Positions 15,811 through 24,399 are shown, counted from the first letter of the stretch. The stretch: 33,779 bases of DNA from an uncultured Lachnospiraceae bacterium (GCA_947564645.1 CANOCU010000039.1:1-33779), one strand, 5' to 3'. The notes: a model not told the origin generated them from the sequence alone. Numbers and translations: made by a program.

Positions 15811-17799
15811 ATGTATGAGAAACTGTTTACGCCGGTGAAGATCGGTTCGCTTACCATCAAGAACCGGTTTGCCATGGCGCCTATGGGGCCGCTTGGGCTT
15901 TCGGATTCGGAGGGTGGTTTTAACCAGAGGGGGATTGACTATTACACGGAGCGGGCGAAGGGAGGAACGGGTCTGATCATCACGGGCGTTACCTTCTCTG
16001 ACTGTGAGGTGGAGAAGCCGAGTATGCCCAACTGCCCTAATTCCACTTACAATCCGGTGCATTTTATCCGCACGGGACGGGAGATGACGGAGCGGGTACA
16101 TGCCTACGGCAGTAAGATATTTCTGATGATGTCGGGCGGGTTCGGGCGCGTGACGATCCCTACGAATCTGGGAGAGTTTCCGCCGGTGGCGCCTTCGGAG
16201 ATTCCTCACAGATGGCTGGACAAAACCTGCCGGGCGTTGACGGTGGAGGAGATCCACAGCATCGTGAAGTCTTTCGGCGACGGGGCGTACAATGCGAAGC
16301 GCGCAGGCTTCGACGGTGTGGAGATCCATGCGGTGCATGAAGGATATCTGTTGGACCAGTTCGCGATCTCCATGTTCAATCTGCGCACGGACGAGTACGG
16401 CGGTTCTCTGGAGAACAGGCTGCGGTTTGCGAGAGAGGTCGTGGAGGAGATCAAGAACCGGTGCGGACAGGATTTTCCGGTGGCGCTTCGTTTCAGTGTG
16501 AAGAGCATGATCAAAGACTGGCGGGTAGGAGCCTTGCCGGGAGAGGAATTCGAGGAAAAAGGACGGGATATCGAGGAAGGCTTAGAAGCGGCAAAACTGT
16601 TGGCGGCATATGGCTATGACGCGCTAGATACGGACGTGGGAACCTATGACGCGTGGTGGTGGAATCATCCGCCGATGTATCAGGAGAAGGGCCTTTTCCG
16701 TACTTACTGTAAGATGGTGAAGGAGGTCGTGGACGTTCCCGTATTGTGTGCGGGGCGTATGGATGATCCGGATATGGCGCTTGCTTCCCTGGAAAATGGG
16801 GACTGCGACATCATCAGTCTGGGACGGCCTCTGCTGGCGGATCCCGACTATGTCAATAAGCTGCGCGCCGGAAGAAGAGATGAGATCAGGCCCTGCATTT
16901 CCTGTCATGAAGGGTGCATGGGACGGATCCAGGAGTATTCCATGATCAACTGTGCAGTCAATCCGCAGGCTGCTAGAGAGCGGGTGACGGCCTATGAGCC
17001 GATCCTGAAAGCCAAAAAGATCATGATCGTGGGCGGCGGCGTTGCGGGCTGTGAGGCGGCCAGAGTGCTGGCGGTCAGAGGGCATAAGCCGGTGCTTTTC
17101 GAGAAGGGAGCGCAGCTTGGCGGTAATCTTTTACCGGGTGGCGCGCCGGAGTTTAAGGAAGACGATATTGCGCTTGCAAAATGGTATGAGGTACAGCTGC
17201 AGAAGCTGAATGTGCCGCTACAGCTGAATCATGAGGTGACGGCGAAGGAGGCGCTTGACGGCGGCTTTGATGCGGTGATCGTGGCGACAGGCTCCACACC
17301 GAAGGTCTTTTCCCTGGGAGATGATGCGCATACCTATACGGCAGCGGAGGTGCTGCTTGGACAGAAGGACTGCGGGGAAAGTACCGTGGTGATCGGCGGC
17401 GGCCTGGTAGGCTGTGAGACGGCGCTTTGGCTGGCGCAGCATGGGAAGAAGGTTACGATTGTGGAGGCGCTTGATAAGATCCTGGCCGTGAACGGGCCGC
17501 TTTGCCATGCGAATAAGGATATGCTGGAGCAGCTGATCCCTTACAACGGGATCGAAGTGGTGACCGGGGCGAAGGCGAAAGGATATCATGACGGTGTGCT
17601 CAGCGTGGAGTGTGCGGACGGCGGGAAGGATATTGCCTGCGACAGCGTAATCCTGTCCGTCGGTTACAAGGAGGAAGATACGCTTTATCACGAGTTGGAG
17701 TTCGAAGTGCCGGAGATTTATCTGTTGGGCGATGCGAAGAAGGTGAGCAATATCATGTATGCGATCTGGGATGCGTTTGAGGTCGCGAATCATATCTAA
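15811..17799 (+). CDS. NADH:flavin oxidoreductase, Old Yellow Enzyme / 2,4-dienoyl-CoA reductase family
   Basis: This is a 662-aa anaerobic multi-cofactor reductase. Residues 1-340 form the FMN TIM barrel (LFTPVKIGSLTIKNRFAMAP at the start; H173 and H176 in the active-site region). C362, C365, C369 and C381 bind a [4Fe-4S] cluster. A FAD Rossmann motif VGGGVAGCEAA begins at 407, and a second NAD(P)-type motif VVIGGGLVGCETA follows. The architecture is shared by FadH, trimethylamine dehydrogenase and the bile-acid enzymes BaiCD/BaiH. The exact substrate is not decided by sequence, and no other bai genes are nearby. AGGAGGG 7 nt upstream of ATG 15811 sets the start over the longer open frame. 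Likely under the adjacent LysR regulator. Confidence 0.92.
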   Translation: MYEKLFTPVKIGSLTIKNRFAMAPMGPLGLSDSEGGFNQRGIDYYTERAKGGTGLIITGVTFSDCEVEKPSMPNCPNSTYNPVHFIRTGREMTERVHAYGSKIFLMMSGGFGRVTIPTNLGEFPPVAPSEIPHRWLDKTCRALTVEEIHSIVKSFGDGAYNAKRAGFDGVEIHAVHEGYLLDQFAISMFNLRTDEYGGSLENRLRFAREVVEEIKNRCGQDFPVALRFSVKSMIKDWRVGALPGEEFEEKGRDIEEGLEAAKLLAAYGYDALDTDVGTYDAWWWNHPPMYQEKGLFRTYCKMVKEVVDVPVLCAGRMDDPDMALASLENGDCDIISLGRPLLADPDYVNKLRAGRRDEIRPCISCHEGCMGRIQEYSMINCAVNPQAARERVTAYEPILKAKKIMIVGGGVAGCEAARVLAVRGHKPVLFEKGAQLGGNLLPGGAPEFKEDDIALAKWYEVQLQKLNVPLQLNHEVTAKEALDGGFDAVIVATGSTPKVFSLGDDAHTYTAAEVLLGQKDCGESTVVIGGGLVGCETALWLAQHGKKVTIVEALDKILAVNGPLCHANKDMLEQLIPYNGIEVVTGAKAKGYHDGVLSVECADGGKDIACDSVILSVGYKEEDTLYHELEFEVPEIYLLGDAKKVSNIMYAIWDAFEVANHI

Positions 17800-17831
17800 G
17801 GCGGATGCGGTTTAACTTGATGAACAAGGGT

Positions 17832-17864
17832 CGGGCGTTGTGTAAACACAGCGCCTGATTTTTT
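17832..17864 (+). terminator. Intrinsic terminator after the flavin oxidoreductase
   Basis: GGCGTTGTG (17834-17842) pairs with CACAGCGCC (17847-17855) around TAAA, and the stem can extend to 17832/17857. Six Ts follow at 17859-17864. It closes the lysR-oxidoreductase unit. Confidence 0.85.
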
Positions 17865-17880
17865 CTTCGCAAAAATAAAA

Positions 17881-17909
17881 TTGAATAAAGCGTGAATATT
17901 GAGTACAAT
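17881..17909 (+). promoter_or_regulatory. Promoter of the HipA-like kinase / HIRAN cassette
   Basis: TTGAAT (17881-17886), a 17-bp spacer and TACAAT (17904-17909) make a near-consensus sigma-A promoter. A 5' UTR of about 150 nt follows with no credible gene in it. Confidence 0.65.
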
Positions 17910-18064
17910 GGATGAGGAACAAAATCTTAAGAAGCAGTTGCCAGAAATAGGGATTTGATCAGCAAAAAATAATATTTTGGTTAAAGAGTTATTTATCGGA
18001 CTGGTGATATGCGATAATGTATGGCAGATGCATTGTTTGGATCAAATAAAAGGGAACAAAGCTG

Positions 18065-18940
18065 ATGAAAGATTTTTCTAACTGGAAAGAATATGAAGGA
18101 GCATCGGAAGGAAGCGGGCGTAGTGAAAAGCTGTGGCTGATTAATCCGGATACAGCGCAGACAGGTTTGTTTAAATATAAAAAGGATGTTGGGACTACTG
18201 ATCATGTGTCTGAATGCATTGCAAGTGATCTGGCGGGATTAATTGGAATTCCATGCGCACAATTTGAAATAGGATTATTTCACGGGCGGGAAGGTTCTAT
18301 CAGTTATAACATCGTCGGGCATGATGGGATGACGCTGATAGAAGGCATTTACTGTATCAGCCTGTTGCATGTCAATTTTGATGTAGATAGACTGATGGAT
18401 GTCGAAAGTGGTGAAAGATACTCGCTTGAAATGATAGAACAAGTATTGAATATGTTCTGTCTTTTTGAGAAATTTTTACCGGTATTGGTTTTTGATTTTT
18501 TAATTGGAAATACAGACAGGCATCAAAGTAACTGGGCATTGATCATGGAAGATAAAGAATTGAGGTTAAGCCCCTTATATGATAATAGTTCGTCCCTTTG
18601 TGCTTATGTAGCGGAATCAAAGATAGAGCGCTACTTTGGCAGCGACAAACTGTTATGGAGATCATTGGTCGATTCTAAGTCCAGATCTTTGATCAGAATC
18701 CACTCCAATGATCAGAAATTGCCAACACATACAGAAGTACTGCGATATCTACGGCAAAATTATTTTGAACAGACTGTGAGTACGGTAGACAGCATCAGGT
18801 CATCTGTGACAAATGGTAAGATTTGTGCTATACTTGACAAATACAGCGAAGTACTGTCTGAAAGAAGAAAGCTTCTTATAAAGAAATATCTTTTGTCTAA
18901 AATAGAGATCATGCAGGACATTTATTGGGGAAAGGAATAG
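18065..18940 (+). CDS. HipA-type Ser/Thr kinase domain protein (HipT-like, lacking the N-terminal HipA subdomain)
   Basis: The 291-aa protein holds the HipA kinase core. It has a Ser/Gly-rich segment near residues 13-22, an ATP-binding lysine in GLFKYKK (K38), the catalytic loop GNTDRHQSNW (D151, H153, N156), and the metal-binding LSPLYDNSSS (D173). It lacks the N-terminal subdomain of full-length HipA; a similar segment appears in the next gene. HipA-type kinases phosphorylate aminoacyl-tRNA synthetases or other proteins and act as toxins in some toxin-antitoxin systems. No HipB-like helix-turn-helix antitoxin is seen beside it. It is 4 nt from the next gene, so they are co-transcribed. Base composition is AT-richer than the flanks. 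Its target and toxicity are unknown. Confidence 0.82.
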   Translation: MKDFSNWKEYEGASEGSGRSEKLWLINPDTAQTGLFKYKKDVGTTDHVSECIASDLAGLIGIPCAQFEIGLFHGREGSISYNIVGHDGMTLIEGIYCISLLHVNFDVDRLMDVESGERYSLEMIEQVLNMFCLFEKFLPVLVFDFLIGNTDRHQSNWALIMEDKELRLSPLYDNSSSLCAYVAESKIERYFGSDKLLWRSLVDSKSRSLIRIHSNDQKLPTHTEVLRYLRQNYFEQTVSTVDSIRSSVTNGKICAILDKYSEVLSERRKLLIKKYLLSKIEIMQDIYWGKE

Positions 18941-18944
18941 GGCA

Positions 18945-19637
18945 ATGCTACAAAAAGATGGAAGGGACTACTTGTTTTTAATTTGGAAATCTGAGCAGTC
19001 GAGAAAACAGTACATCGTGGGACAGCTGGTAAAGAATGGTCAATATGAGTTCAGATATGCGGAAGAGATCCATGCTGCCATGGAAGATGGCTTTACCCCC
19101 CTGCTCTGTTTTCCAGATATTTTTAAAGTATACAGGGATCAAAAACTTTTTCCGGTTTTTTCAAGCCGTTTACCGGATAAAAGAAGAAAAGATATTCAGA
19201 ATATCCTTAAAAAATATGATCTGGAGCACTATGACGAATACTTGCTTTTAAAGAGAAGCGGCGCCCGACTGCCCATTGACCATTTTGAGTTTATCGATCC
19301 AATAATGAATGTGGACGAAAATATAGAAAGGAAGTTTTTTATTGCGGGAGTCAGGCATTATATTGGCTGTGACGGTGACAACTGTGAGAAATCGATTCCG
19401 GTTACCAGGGGAGATGAGATTGTGCTGCGCAGAGAACCGGGCAATCGCTATGATGATAATGCTGTGCAGATGTTGGATGTTTCTGGTCATTTACTCGGCT
19501 ATATTCCCAGATATTATAGCGAGGGCGTGTCAGGAATGATTGATAGCAATAAGAAAATCACATGTCATGTATCTTATGTCGATCATAAGAAAAATTGTAA
19601 TGAGTGTATCAGAGTCATTCTTAAATGCTTCAAGTGA
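18945..19637 (+). CDS. HIRAN-domain protein with a HipA N-terminal-like segment
   Basis: The 230-aa product has two parts. Residues about 10-95 resemble the N-terminal HipA subdomain: YIVGQLVKNGQYEFRYAEE, then DGFTPLLCFPD and LFPVFSSRLPD. Residues about 129-230 are a HIRAN domain, with FFIAGVRHY, the conserved REPGNRYDDNAVQM, and GHLLGYIPRYYSEGV. HIRAN domains bind DNA 3' ends in eukaryotic HLTF; bacterial stand-alone HIRAN proteins are poorly understood. The start follows the kinase gene by 4 nt with GGAAAGGAATAGGGC as Shine-Dalgarno region. The kinase and this protein together recreate a split HipA, so this one may regulate the kinase. The HipA N-terminal assignment is moderate; the HIRAN call is strong. 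Confidence 0.75.
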   Translation: MLQKDGRDYLFLIWKSEQSRKQYIVGQLVKNGQYEFRYAEEIHAAMEDGFTPLLCFPDIFKVYRDQKLFPVFSSRLPDKRRKDIQNILKKYDLEHYDEYLLLKRSGARLPIDHFEFIDPIMNVDENIERKFFIAGVRHYIGCDGDNCEKSIPVTRGDEIVLRREPGNRYDDNAVQMLDVSGHLLGYIPRYYSEGVSGMIDSNKKITCHVSYVDHKKNCNECIRVILKCFK

Positions 19638-19671
19638 AGCCAAAGAAGAGTGCCTTTGGGAATCATTATGT

Positions 19672-19715
19672 AAAAGCAGGAAACCAAATACTGAAGTTAT
19701 CCTGCTTTTGTTTTT
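19672..19715 (+). terminator. Intrinsic terminator closing the kinase/HIRAN cassette
   Basis: AAAAGCAGGA (19672-19681) pairs perfectly with TCCTGCTTTT (19700-19709), followed by GTTTTTG. The loop is 18 nt. Confidence 0.8.
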
Positions 19716-19795
19716 GTAAAACTGGCATGTATTCGGGAGGATAAATGAGCGTACCCGTGCCATGCAGCCCAAGCCAAAGAGAGGAGAGCGTGCGG

Positions 19796-20566
19796 ATGAG
19801 TTATTTCACCATATCAATGAAAAAGGTGCTGCACTACAGATGGCATAATCTATTCTGCATCATGGGAAGTTTATTGTCTGTCGCGGCCACCGCTCTTATG
19901 TGGCATTATATTTATTGGGAGGACTGGGAGATGCGGCAGTATATGACGTCCTATGTCATCCTATCCAACCTGATCTCCTTGCTTTATACTTCGCGATATG
20001 CCGACTGTGTTGCGGATAAAGTCTATAAGGGAACCTTTGCGGTGGATCTGCTGCGTCCGGTCAGTTTCCTGAAGTTGAATTTCATTGAGACGGCCGGGGA
20101 AACGGCGGCGGAAGTGATCGTGAGAGGAATACCCACCGGCGCCGTGCTTTTCTACTTCTACCGGGAGCAGATCAAAAGAATCGAGCCGGGGTATGCGCTG
20201 TTAGGCGCCGCCGCCGTTTTTCTTGCCTTTCTGTTCTATATGATGGCGTTTACGGTGATCGGATTTCTGGCGTTCCGGTTTTATGAGATCTGGCCGTTCA
20301 ATAGACTGCTGAATGACACGATACGGTTTTTCTCGGGCTGCTTTATCCCGCTCGCGCTGTTCCCGGCGTGGATGCAGACGCCGGTACGGCTGATGCCTTT
20401 TCAGTATCTGTATTCTTTTCCGATCGAGCTGATCTTAAAGGGGAGCGGCTGTGTAAATATCGGATGGAATTTCGCGATACTGGGCGTGTGGGATATCGGA
20501 ATGGCGGCGGTGCTGGCGCTGGTATACAGGAAAGCGCTGCTGCACTGTGTCGTACAGGGCGGATGA
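19796..20566 (+). CDS. ABC-2 type exporter permease, first subunit
   Basis: A 256-aa membrane protein beginning MSYFTISMKKVLHYRWHNLF, with about six hydrophobic segments, for example LLGAAAVFLAFLFYMMAF. It belongs to the ABC-2 permease group found as two different permeases plus one ATPase, often annotated as daunorubicin- or viologen-type exporters. The start at 19796 has AGAGGAG 9 nt upstream and gives the usual N-terminus; an ATG at 19745, also with a Shine-Dalgarno, would add 17 residues. Membrane location is clear; the exported substrate is unknown. Confidence 0.82.
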   Translation: MSYFTISMKKVLHYRWHNLFCIMGSLLSVAATALMWHYIYWEDWEMRQYMTSYVILSNLISLLYTSRYADCVADKVYKGTFAVDLLRPVSFLKLNFIETAGETAAEVIVRGIPTGAVLFYFYREQIKRIEPGYALLGAAAVFLAFLFYMMAFTVIGFLAFRFYEIWPFNRLLNDTIRFFSGCFIPLALFPAWMQTPVRLMPFQYLYSFPIELILKGSGCVNIGWNFAILGVWDIGMAAVLALVYRKALLHCVVQGG

Positions 20567-20586
20567 GGCAGAGAAGGGAGATGCCG

Positions 20587-21390
20587 GTGAGAGACTTTTT
20601 TTCGACTTATTTTGTGTATATCAAAACTTTTTTCAGATCGCGTGCAGAGTATAAGACGAGCTTCGTGCTTGGGATGGCGTCGAATTTCTACTGCTACCTG
20701 ATCACTTATATGAGTTACTGGGTGTTGGTAAACGGTGTGGACGATCTGGGAGGATGGGATTTCTCAGACCTTTCCATCCTATATGGGCTGTCGCTGCTTA
20801 CCTATGCGGTCTCCGGAATGCTGGTCTGGTATAGTGTATATGCGCTGGAGGATCTGATCATCAGCGGGCAGCTGGATATTATGCTGCTGCGTCCGCAGGG
20901 ATTGCTCAGGCAGATGATCTTTCAGAGATTCGGCGATACTTTTCTTGGACAGATCGTTGTCACCATTATCTTCCTGTGTGCGGCGTTTGCCGCAAAGACG
21001 GAAATAGTAAGCCTGCAGACAGGCATCTATTTTGTACTGGCGGTCATTGGCGGTATTTTCATGCAGACAGGCTCTATGATCTTATTCGGGGCGTTCAGCT
21101 TCTGGACGATGAAATCCGGGGCGCTGATCGATATGCTGTTCTATGATCTGCGGGGGCTGACAAACTATCCGCTTGTGCTTTACCCGAAAGCGCTGCGGCT
21201 CTTTCTGACTTTCGTGCTGCCGTGGGCGTTTATCAATTATTATCCGACGCTGTTCATCACCGGGAAGAGTGTGAACGGGTATGAGACGGCGCTTGGCCTG
21301 GCCGCGCCGTTTGTGGGGGTGTTGTGGTTCCTTCTGGCGATGGGAGTGTTCCGGATGGGATTGAGGCGGTATACAGGAGCCGGCGGCTGA
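20587..21390 (+). CDS. ABC-2 type exporter permease, second subunit
   Basis: A 267-aa integral membrane protein starting VRDFFSTYFVYIKTFFRSRAEY, with a hydrophobic body and a loop of the form LDIMLLRPQGLL that is also seen in the first subunit (VDLLRPVSFL). It is the partner permease of the same exporter. The GTG start at 20587 is 6 nt after AAGGGAG; an ATG at 20581 touches that Shine-Dalgarno and is less likely. The gap to the upstream permease is 20 nt. The C-terminus RRYTGAGG is at the usual place. Confidence 0.82.
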   Translation: MRDFFSTYFVYIKTFFRSRAEYKTSFVLGMASNFYCYLITYMSYWVLVNGVDDLGGWDFSDLSILYGLSLLTYAVSGMLVWYSVYALEDLIISGQLDIMLLRPQGLLRQMIFQRFGDTFLGQIVVTIIFLCAAFAAKTEIVSLQTGIYFVLAVIGGIFMQTGSMILFGAFSFWTMKSGALIDMLFYDLRGLTNYPLVLYPKALRLFLTFVLPWAFINYYPTLFITGKSVNGYETALGLAAPFVGVLWFLLAMGVFRMGLRRYTGAGG

Positions 21391-21468
21391 AGGCCGGACA
21401 GGGAGCGGGTGGATGCATCAATGGCATAGGATCGGGAGCGATCCGGAAAATTAAGGGGAAGTACAGAC

Positions 21469-22437
21469 ATGAGGAATATCATACAGGTAAGCAATCTGAG
21501 CAGAAATTATACTGTCGCCGAGAAGCGCGCAAGGCGTTACCGGCCGGGGATGAGCAGTCATAAGACGATCTATGCGGTAAAGAATATTTCGTTTGAGATC
21601 CGCGAGGGAGAAACGGTGGGCTTCATCGGGCCGAACGGTGCGGGCAAGTCCACGACGATCAAGATGCTGGCGGGGATCCTGCATCCGACGGAGGGAGATG
21701 TGGAGGTTCTTGGCAGGGAGCCGTACAAGTACCGCAGGGAGAACGCGAAGCAGATCGGGGCTATCTTCGGCCAGAAATCACAGCTGTGGTGGGATTTGCC
21801 GGTGATCGATACATATACGCTGTTAAAAAAGATCTATAAGATACCGGATGAGACTTATGACAGGAATCTGGAGTCATATACGGAGTGCCTGCAGATGAAA
21901 GAGTTTCTGCATCAGCCGGTGCGGCAGTTATCGCTGGGACAGCGTATGCGGGCGGAACTTTGTGCGGCGCTGCTCCATGATCCGGCGCTGCTGTTTCTGG
22001 ATGAACCGACGATCGGGCTGGATATCGTAGTCAAGAAGCAGATCAGGGAGATGATCCGCAGGATTAACCAGGAGAGGAATACGACAATTCTGCTGATAAC
22101 CCATGATCTGCGCGATATCGAGGAGGTGTGCGACAGGATCATCCTGATCAATCACGGCGAGATCATCGTGGACGGGGAATTACAGGAAGTGAGGAAGAAC
22201 TTTGAGGGGTTCCACGCGGTGGAATTCTTATGTAAGATGCCGTTTCGGGAGGACATAGAACTGCCCGGTGTGGAGAAGTGGAAAGCGGGGGAGGGCAGCT
22301 TTACGGCTTTTTACAGAAACGAAGAGATCTTACCGGCGAAGATCATCGAGACGGTACTACAAAGTTATCTGGTGGAGGATATCAGGATCAAGGAACCGAC
22401 GATCGAGGAGATCGTTGAGAAATATTACAGAGCATAA
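21469..22437 (+). CDS. ABC exporter ATP-binding protein
   Basis: The 322-aa nucleotide-binding subunit has Walker A GPNGAGKST (54-62), signature LSLGQ (154-158), Walker B LLFLDEP (174-180) and H-loop His212. It has the long C-terminal extension seen in ATPases that pair with ABC-2 permeases. It should couple ATP hydrolysis to export through the two permeases upstream. The ATG is preceded by AAGGGGAAG. It ends the three-gene operon; no strong terminator is seen after it. Confidence 0.93.
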   Translation: MRNIIQVSNLSRNYTVAEKRARRYRPGMSSHKTIYAVKNISFEIREGETVGFIGPNGAGKSTTIKMLAGILHPTEGDVEVLGREPYKYRRENAKQIGAIFGQKSQLWWDLPVIDTYTLLKKIYKIPDETYDRNLESYTECLQMKEFLHQPVRQLSLGQRMRAELCAALLHDPALLFLDEPTIGLDIVVKKQIREMIRRINQERNTTILLITHDLRDIEEVCDRIILINHGEIIVDGELQEVRKNFEGFHAVEFLCKMPFREDIELPGVEKWKAGEGSFTAFYRNEEILPAKIIETVLQSYLVEDIRIKEPTIEEIVEKYYRA

Positions 22438-22460
22438 GGAAAGAAAAATATAAAAAAGTT

Positions 22461-22488
22461 TGAACACTTCTTTCTTCTCAAACGTTAT
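22461..22488 (+). promoter_or_regulatory. ECF-type promoter upstream of the sigma factor gene
   Basis: TGAACA (22461-22466), exactly 16 nt, then CGTTAT (22483-22488) resembles the Bacillus ECF sigma consensus TGAAAC-N16-CGT. Its place directly ahead of an ECF sigma gene suggests autoregulation. The remaining 140 nt to the gene hold no other clear feature. Confidence 0.55.
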
Positions 22489-22629
22489 CTATATGAAAGC
22501 GCAGAGGACAGGGCGGCAGACCTGACAGGATACAAGGCTGAAAAGAGACGGATCATGCGGGCGTTTGCGGCAGCGATCTGTGCCTGAGAGTACAGAGCCG
22601 TACAATGGGAAAGGAGCTTGTTAACAGAT

Positions 22630-23112
22630 ATGATTGACGAATTGTATGATTCCCTTTATCGGGAGCTGACAGGCTGGTGTACGGCCATGACGGGAAACAA
22701 GACCGTGGCGGAGGATCTGGTGCAGGAGGCGTTCCTGCGCGCGCTGATCAATGGCGGACTGCTAGAAGGGATGGACGCCGGCAAACGCCGGGCCTGGATG
22801 TACCGCACGGTAAAGAACCTGTACATAGACAGGAAGCGCCGGGAGGCCTTCGAGACGATGGCGGAACAGCTGCCGGAGGAAGGCGCCTGGGACGCGGAAT
22901 ATGCACAGGTGGACGATGAGCAGCTTCTGTCAGTCCTTACGCCGGAGGAGAGGATCCTTTTTACCCTGCGCTATCTGGAAGGCTATAACTCCGCGGAACT
23001 GGGAAAGCTCTTCGGGCTGCCGCCCGGAACGGTAAGATCCAGGCTGTCCGGAGCCAGACACCGTCTGCGGCAGGCGCTGAAAGACGACGGCCGTCAGGGA
23101 AAACGAAGGTAA
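22630..23112 (+). CDS. ECF-type RNA polymerase sigma factor
   Basis: The 160-aa protein has sigma region 2 at about residues 5-75 (VAEDLVQEAFLRAL, then AWMYRTVKNLYIDRKRR) and region 4 at about 100-150 (LTPEERILFTLRYLEGYNSAELGKLFGLPPGTVRSR is the core, read here in parts). This two-domain layout is that of ECF sigma factors. ATG 22630 is used; AGGAG ends 13 nt upstream, a slightly long spacing, and a TTG at 22618 is too close to it. No anti-sigma factor with a membrane helix is adjacent; the next gene encodes a soluble repeat protein instead. Likely drives its own promoter at 22461. Confidence 0.88.
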   Translation: MIDELYDSLYRELTGWCTAMTGNKTVAEDLVQEAFLRALINGGLLEGMDAGKRRAWMYRTVKNLYIDRKRREAFETMAEQLPEEGAWDAEYAQVDDEQLLSVLTPEERILFTLRYLEGYNSAELGKLFGLPPGTVRSRLSGARHRLRQALKDDGRQGKRR

Positions 23113-23160
23113 CGGTTCCGGGTGAAAACGGGACGCAAAGAAAGGGAAGAGGAAGGTAAT

Positions 23161-24399
23161 ATGTTTGAGAAGAAAAATTTCGTATTAAATTGTGATGTGT
23201 GTGACGCCAGAAAGATCAAGGAAGAAAATCTCGCAGGTTATGAGAAGATCGTTATCAATGCGGATGTTATCCTGGTGGATGAGCGCAGCAGGGAAGTATT
23301 GAACAGGCTCCCTATGCTGTGTAACACGGACGAGATGCTGGATGTGGAAGGTGAGGTAGCGGCGGTCTCTGTCAACGGCAACTACGAGATCGGCAGCGAC
23401 ACGGCGTATACGGAAAGGACCGTGCTGTGTGTGAACGGCAATCTGTCTGTCCGTGCCGGGTCGCAGAAGGCGTTTGACAATATGGTGAAGATCTGTGTGA
23501 ACGGCAGCGCCAGATATCCGGAGAGCATGGCGCCCTATATGAACAGGCTGGCAGTCAACGGTTCAGTGCACTGTATTCCGGACGACTGTATCGAGCTGAA
23601 ACCGGTCTTTGTCATCGATAAATATTTTCCGCTGCGGGCAAAGCAGGACGGGAAATATTATGTGGAGCACAAGGTGAAACTGACCGATGCGGATGTGGAT
23701 GTGCAGGCGCTCACGGATAAGAATGTGCACTTCGTGACAAAATGCTTTCTGGTACGGGAGGACCGGGTTCCGCAGACGATCGTAATGTTTGACGATAATG
23801 TAGAACTGGATGTGGTGCCCGCAGGCTTTGCTTATGTGGGCGAGGATGTGGAATTGAGTGAAGCGCTGCTTGGGAAGTACGGGACGAAGCTGTATATCGA
23901 CGGCGATCTGACGCTGCGGGGCGGAAGCGAGAACCTTTTTGACCGGGTGGAAAAGCTGCAGGTAAACGGTGATATCCGTCTCTTAAAGCGGCAGGCCGAA
24001 GCTTTCGCCAAAGTGGATGCATCCTATAAGGAACTGATTTTTATAAAAGGGCGGCAGATATCGAACAAGGCGCTTGTGGTGGTGGATGAGACCTTGCTTA
24101 CCGCTTCGCCGGATGGGGTGGAGATCGAAAACTGTGCGGTTCTGAAGGTCAATAAAGCGGTATCGCCGGAAGTGATCCTGGAGAAGTTTTCCGTGAAAAA
24201 CTGTGCGCAGGTCTTCTGCAGCAAGGAACAGAGGAGTGCCCTACAGCTAATCTGCACGAATGTGGCGAGAATCAGTGACGGAGAACCGCAGGAAGAAGGG
24301 GACGGACAGAATGGAGAAAAAGGGATCGGCGGGGTTCTTGGATTGTTAAAGGAAGCGGCAGGCAGTAAAGTGGTGAACGCGGATTCCTATATTTTGTAG
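23161..24399 (+). CDS. Repeat-rich protein of unknown function, co-encoded with the ECF sigma factor
   Basis: I do not recognise a named family. The 412-aa protein has no signal peptide or membrane segment. It starts with a CxxC motif (C11, C14). Short repeats of the form VNGN/VNGS followed by a turn and polar strand recur at residues 71, 91, 113, 132 and 268, with a related IDGD at 247. This pattern suggests a beta-solenoid or bactofilin-like stacked-strand fold. The C-terminus is a Gly/Glu-rich linker and a short tail GVLGLLKEAAGSKVVNADSYIL in two parts. It is 48 nt from the sigma gene, with AGGAAGG before the ATG, so it is probably co-transcribed and may sense a signal or modulate the sigma factor. 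Confidence 0.7.
   Translation: MFEKKNFVLNCDVCDARKIKEENLAGYEKIVINADVILVDERSREVLNRLPMLCNTDEMLDVEGEVAAVSVNGNYEIGSDTAYTERTVLCVNGNLSVRAGSQKAFDNMVKICVNGSARYPESMAPYMNRLAVNGSVHCIPDDCIELKPVFVIDKYFPLRAKQDGKYYVEHKVKLTDADVDVQALTDKNVHFVTKCFLVREDRVPQTIVMFDDNVELDVVPAGFAYVGEDVELSEALLGKYGTKLYIDGDLTLRGGSENLFDRVEKLQVNGDIRLLKRQAEAFAKVDASYKELIFIKGRQISNKALVVVDETLLTASPDGVEIENCAVLKVNKAVSPEVILEKFSVKNCAQVFCSKEQRSALQLICTNVARISDGEPQEEGDGQNGEKGIGGVLGLLKEAAGSKVVNADSYIL

Noticed and set aside
15811-17799. Naming the flavin oxidoreductase as a bile-acid enzyme (BaiCD or BaiH)
   Set aside because: The architecture fits, but it is shared with many other OYE-type reductases and no other bai gene is nearby.
17908-17958. A 16-codon frame in the leader of the kinase/HIRAN cassette, considered as a HipB-like antitoxin remnant
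   Set aside because: It starts inside the -10 box, has no ribosome binding site and is too short for a helix-turn-helix.
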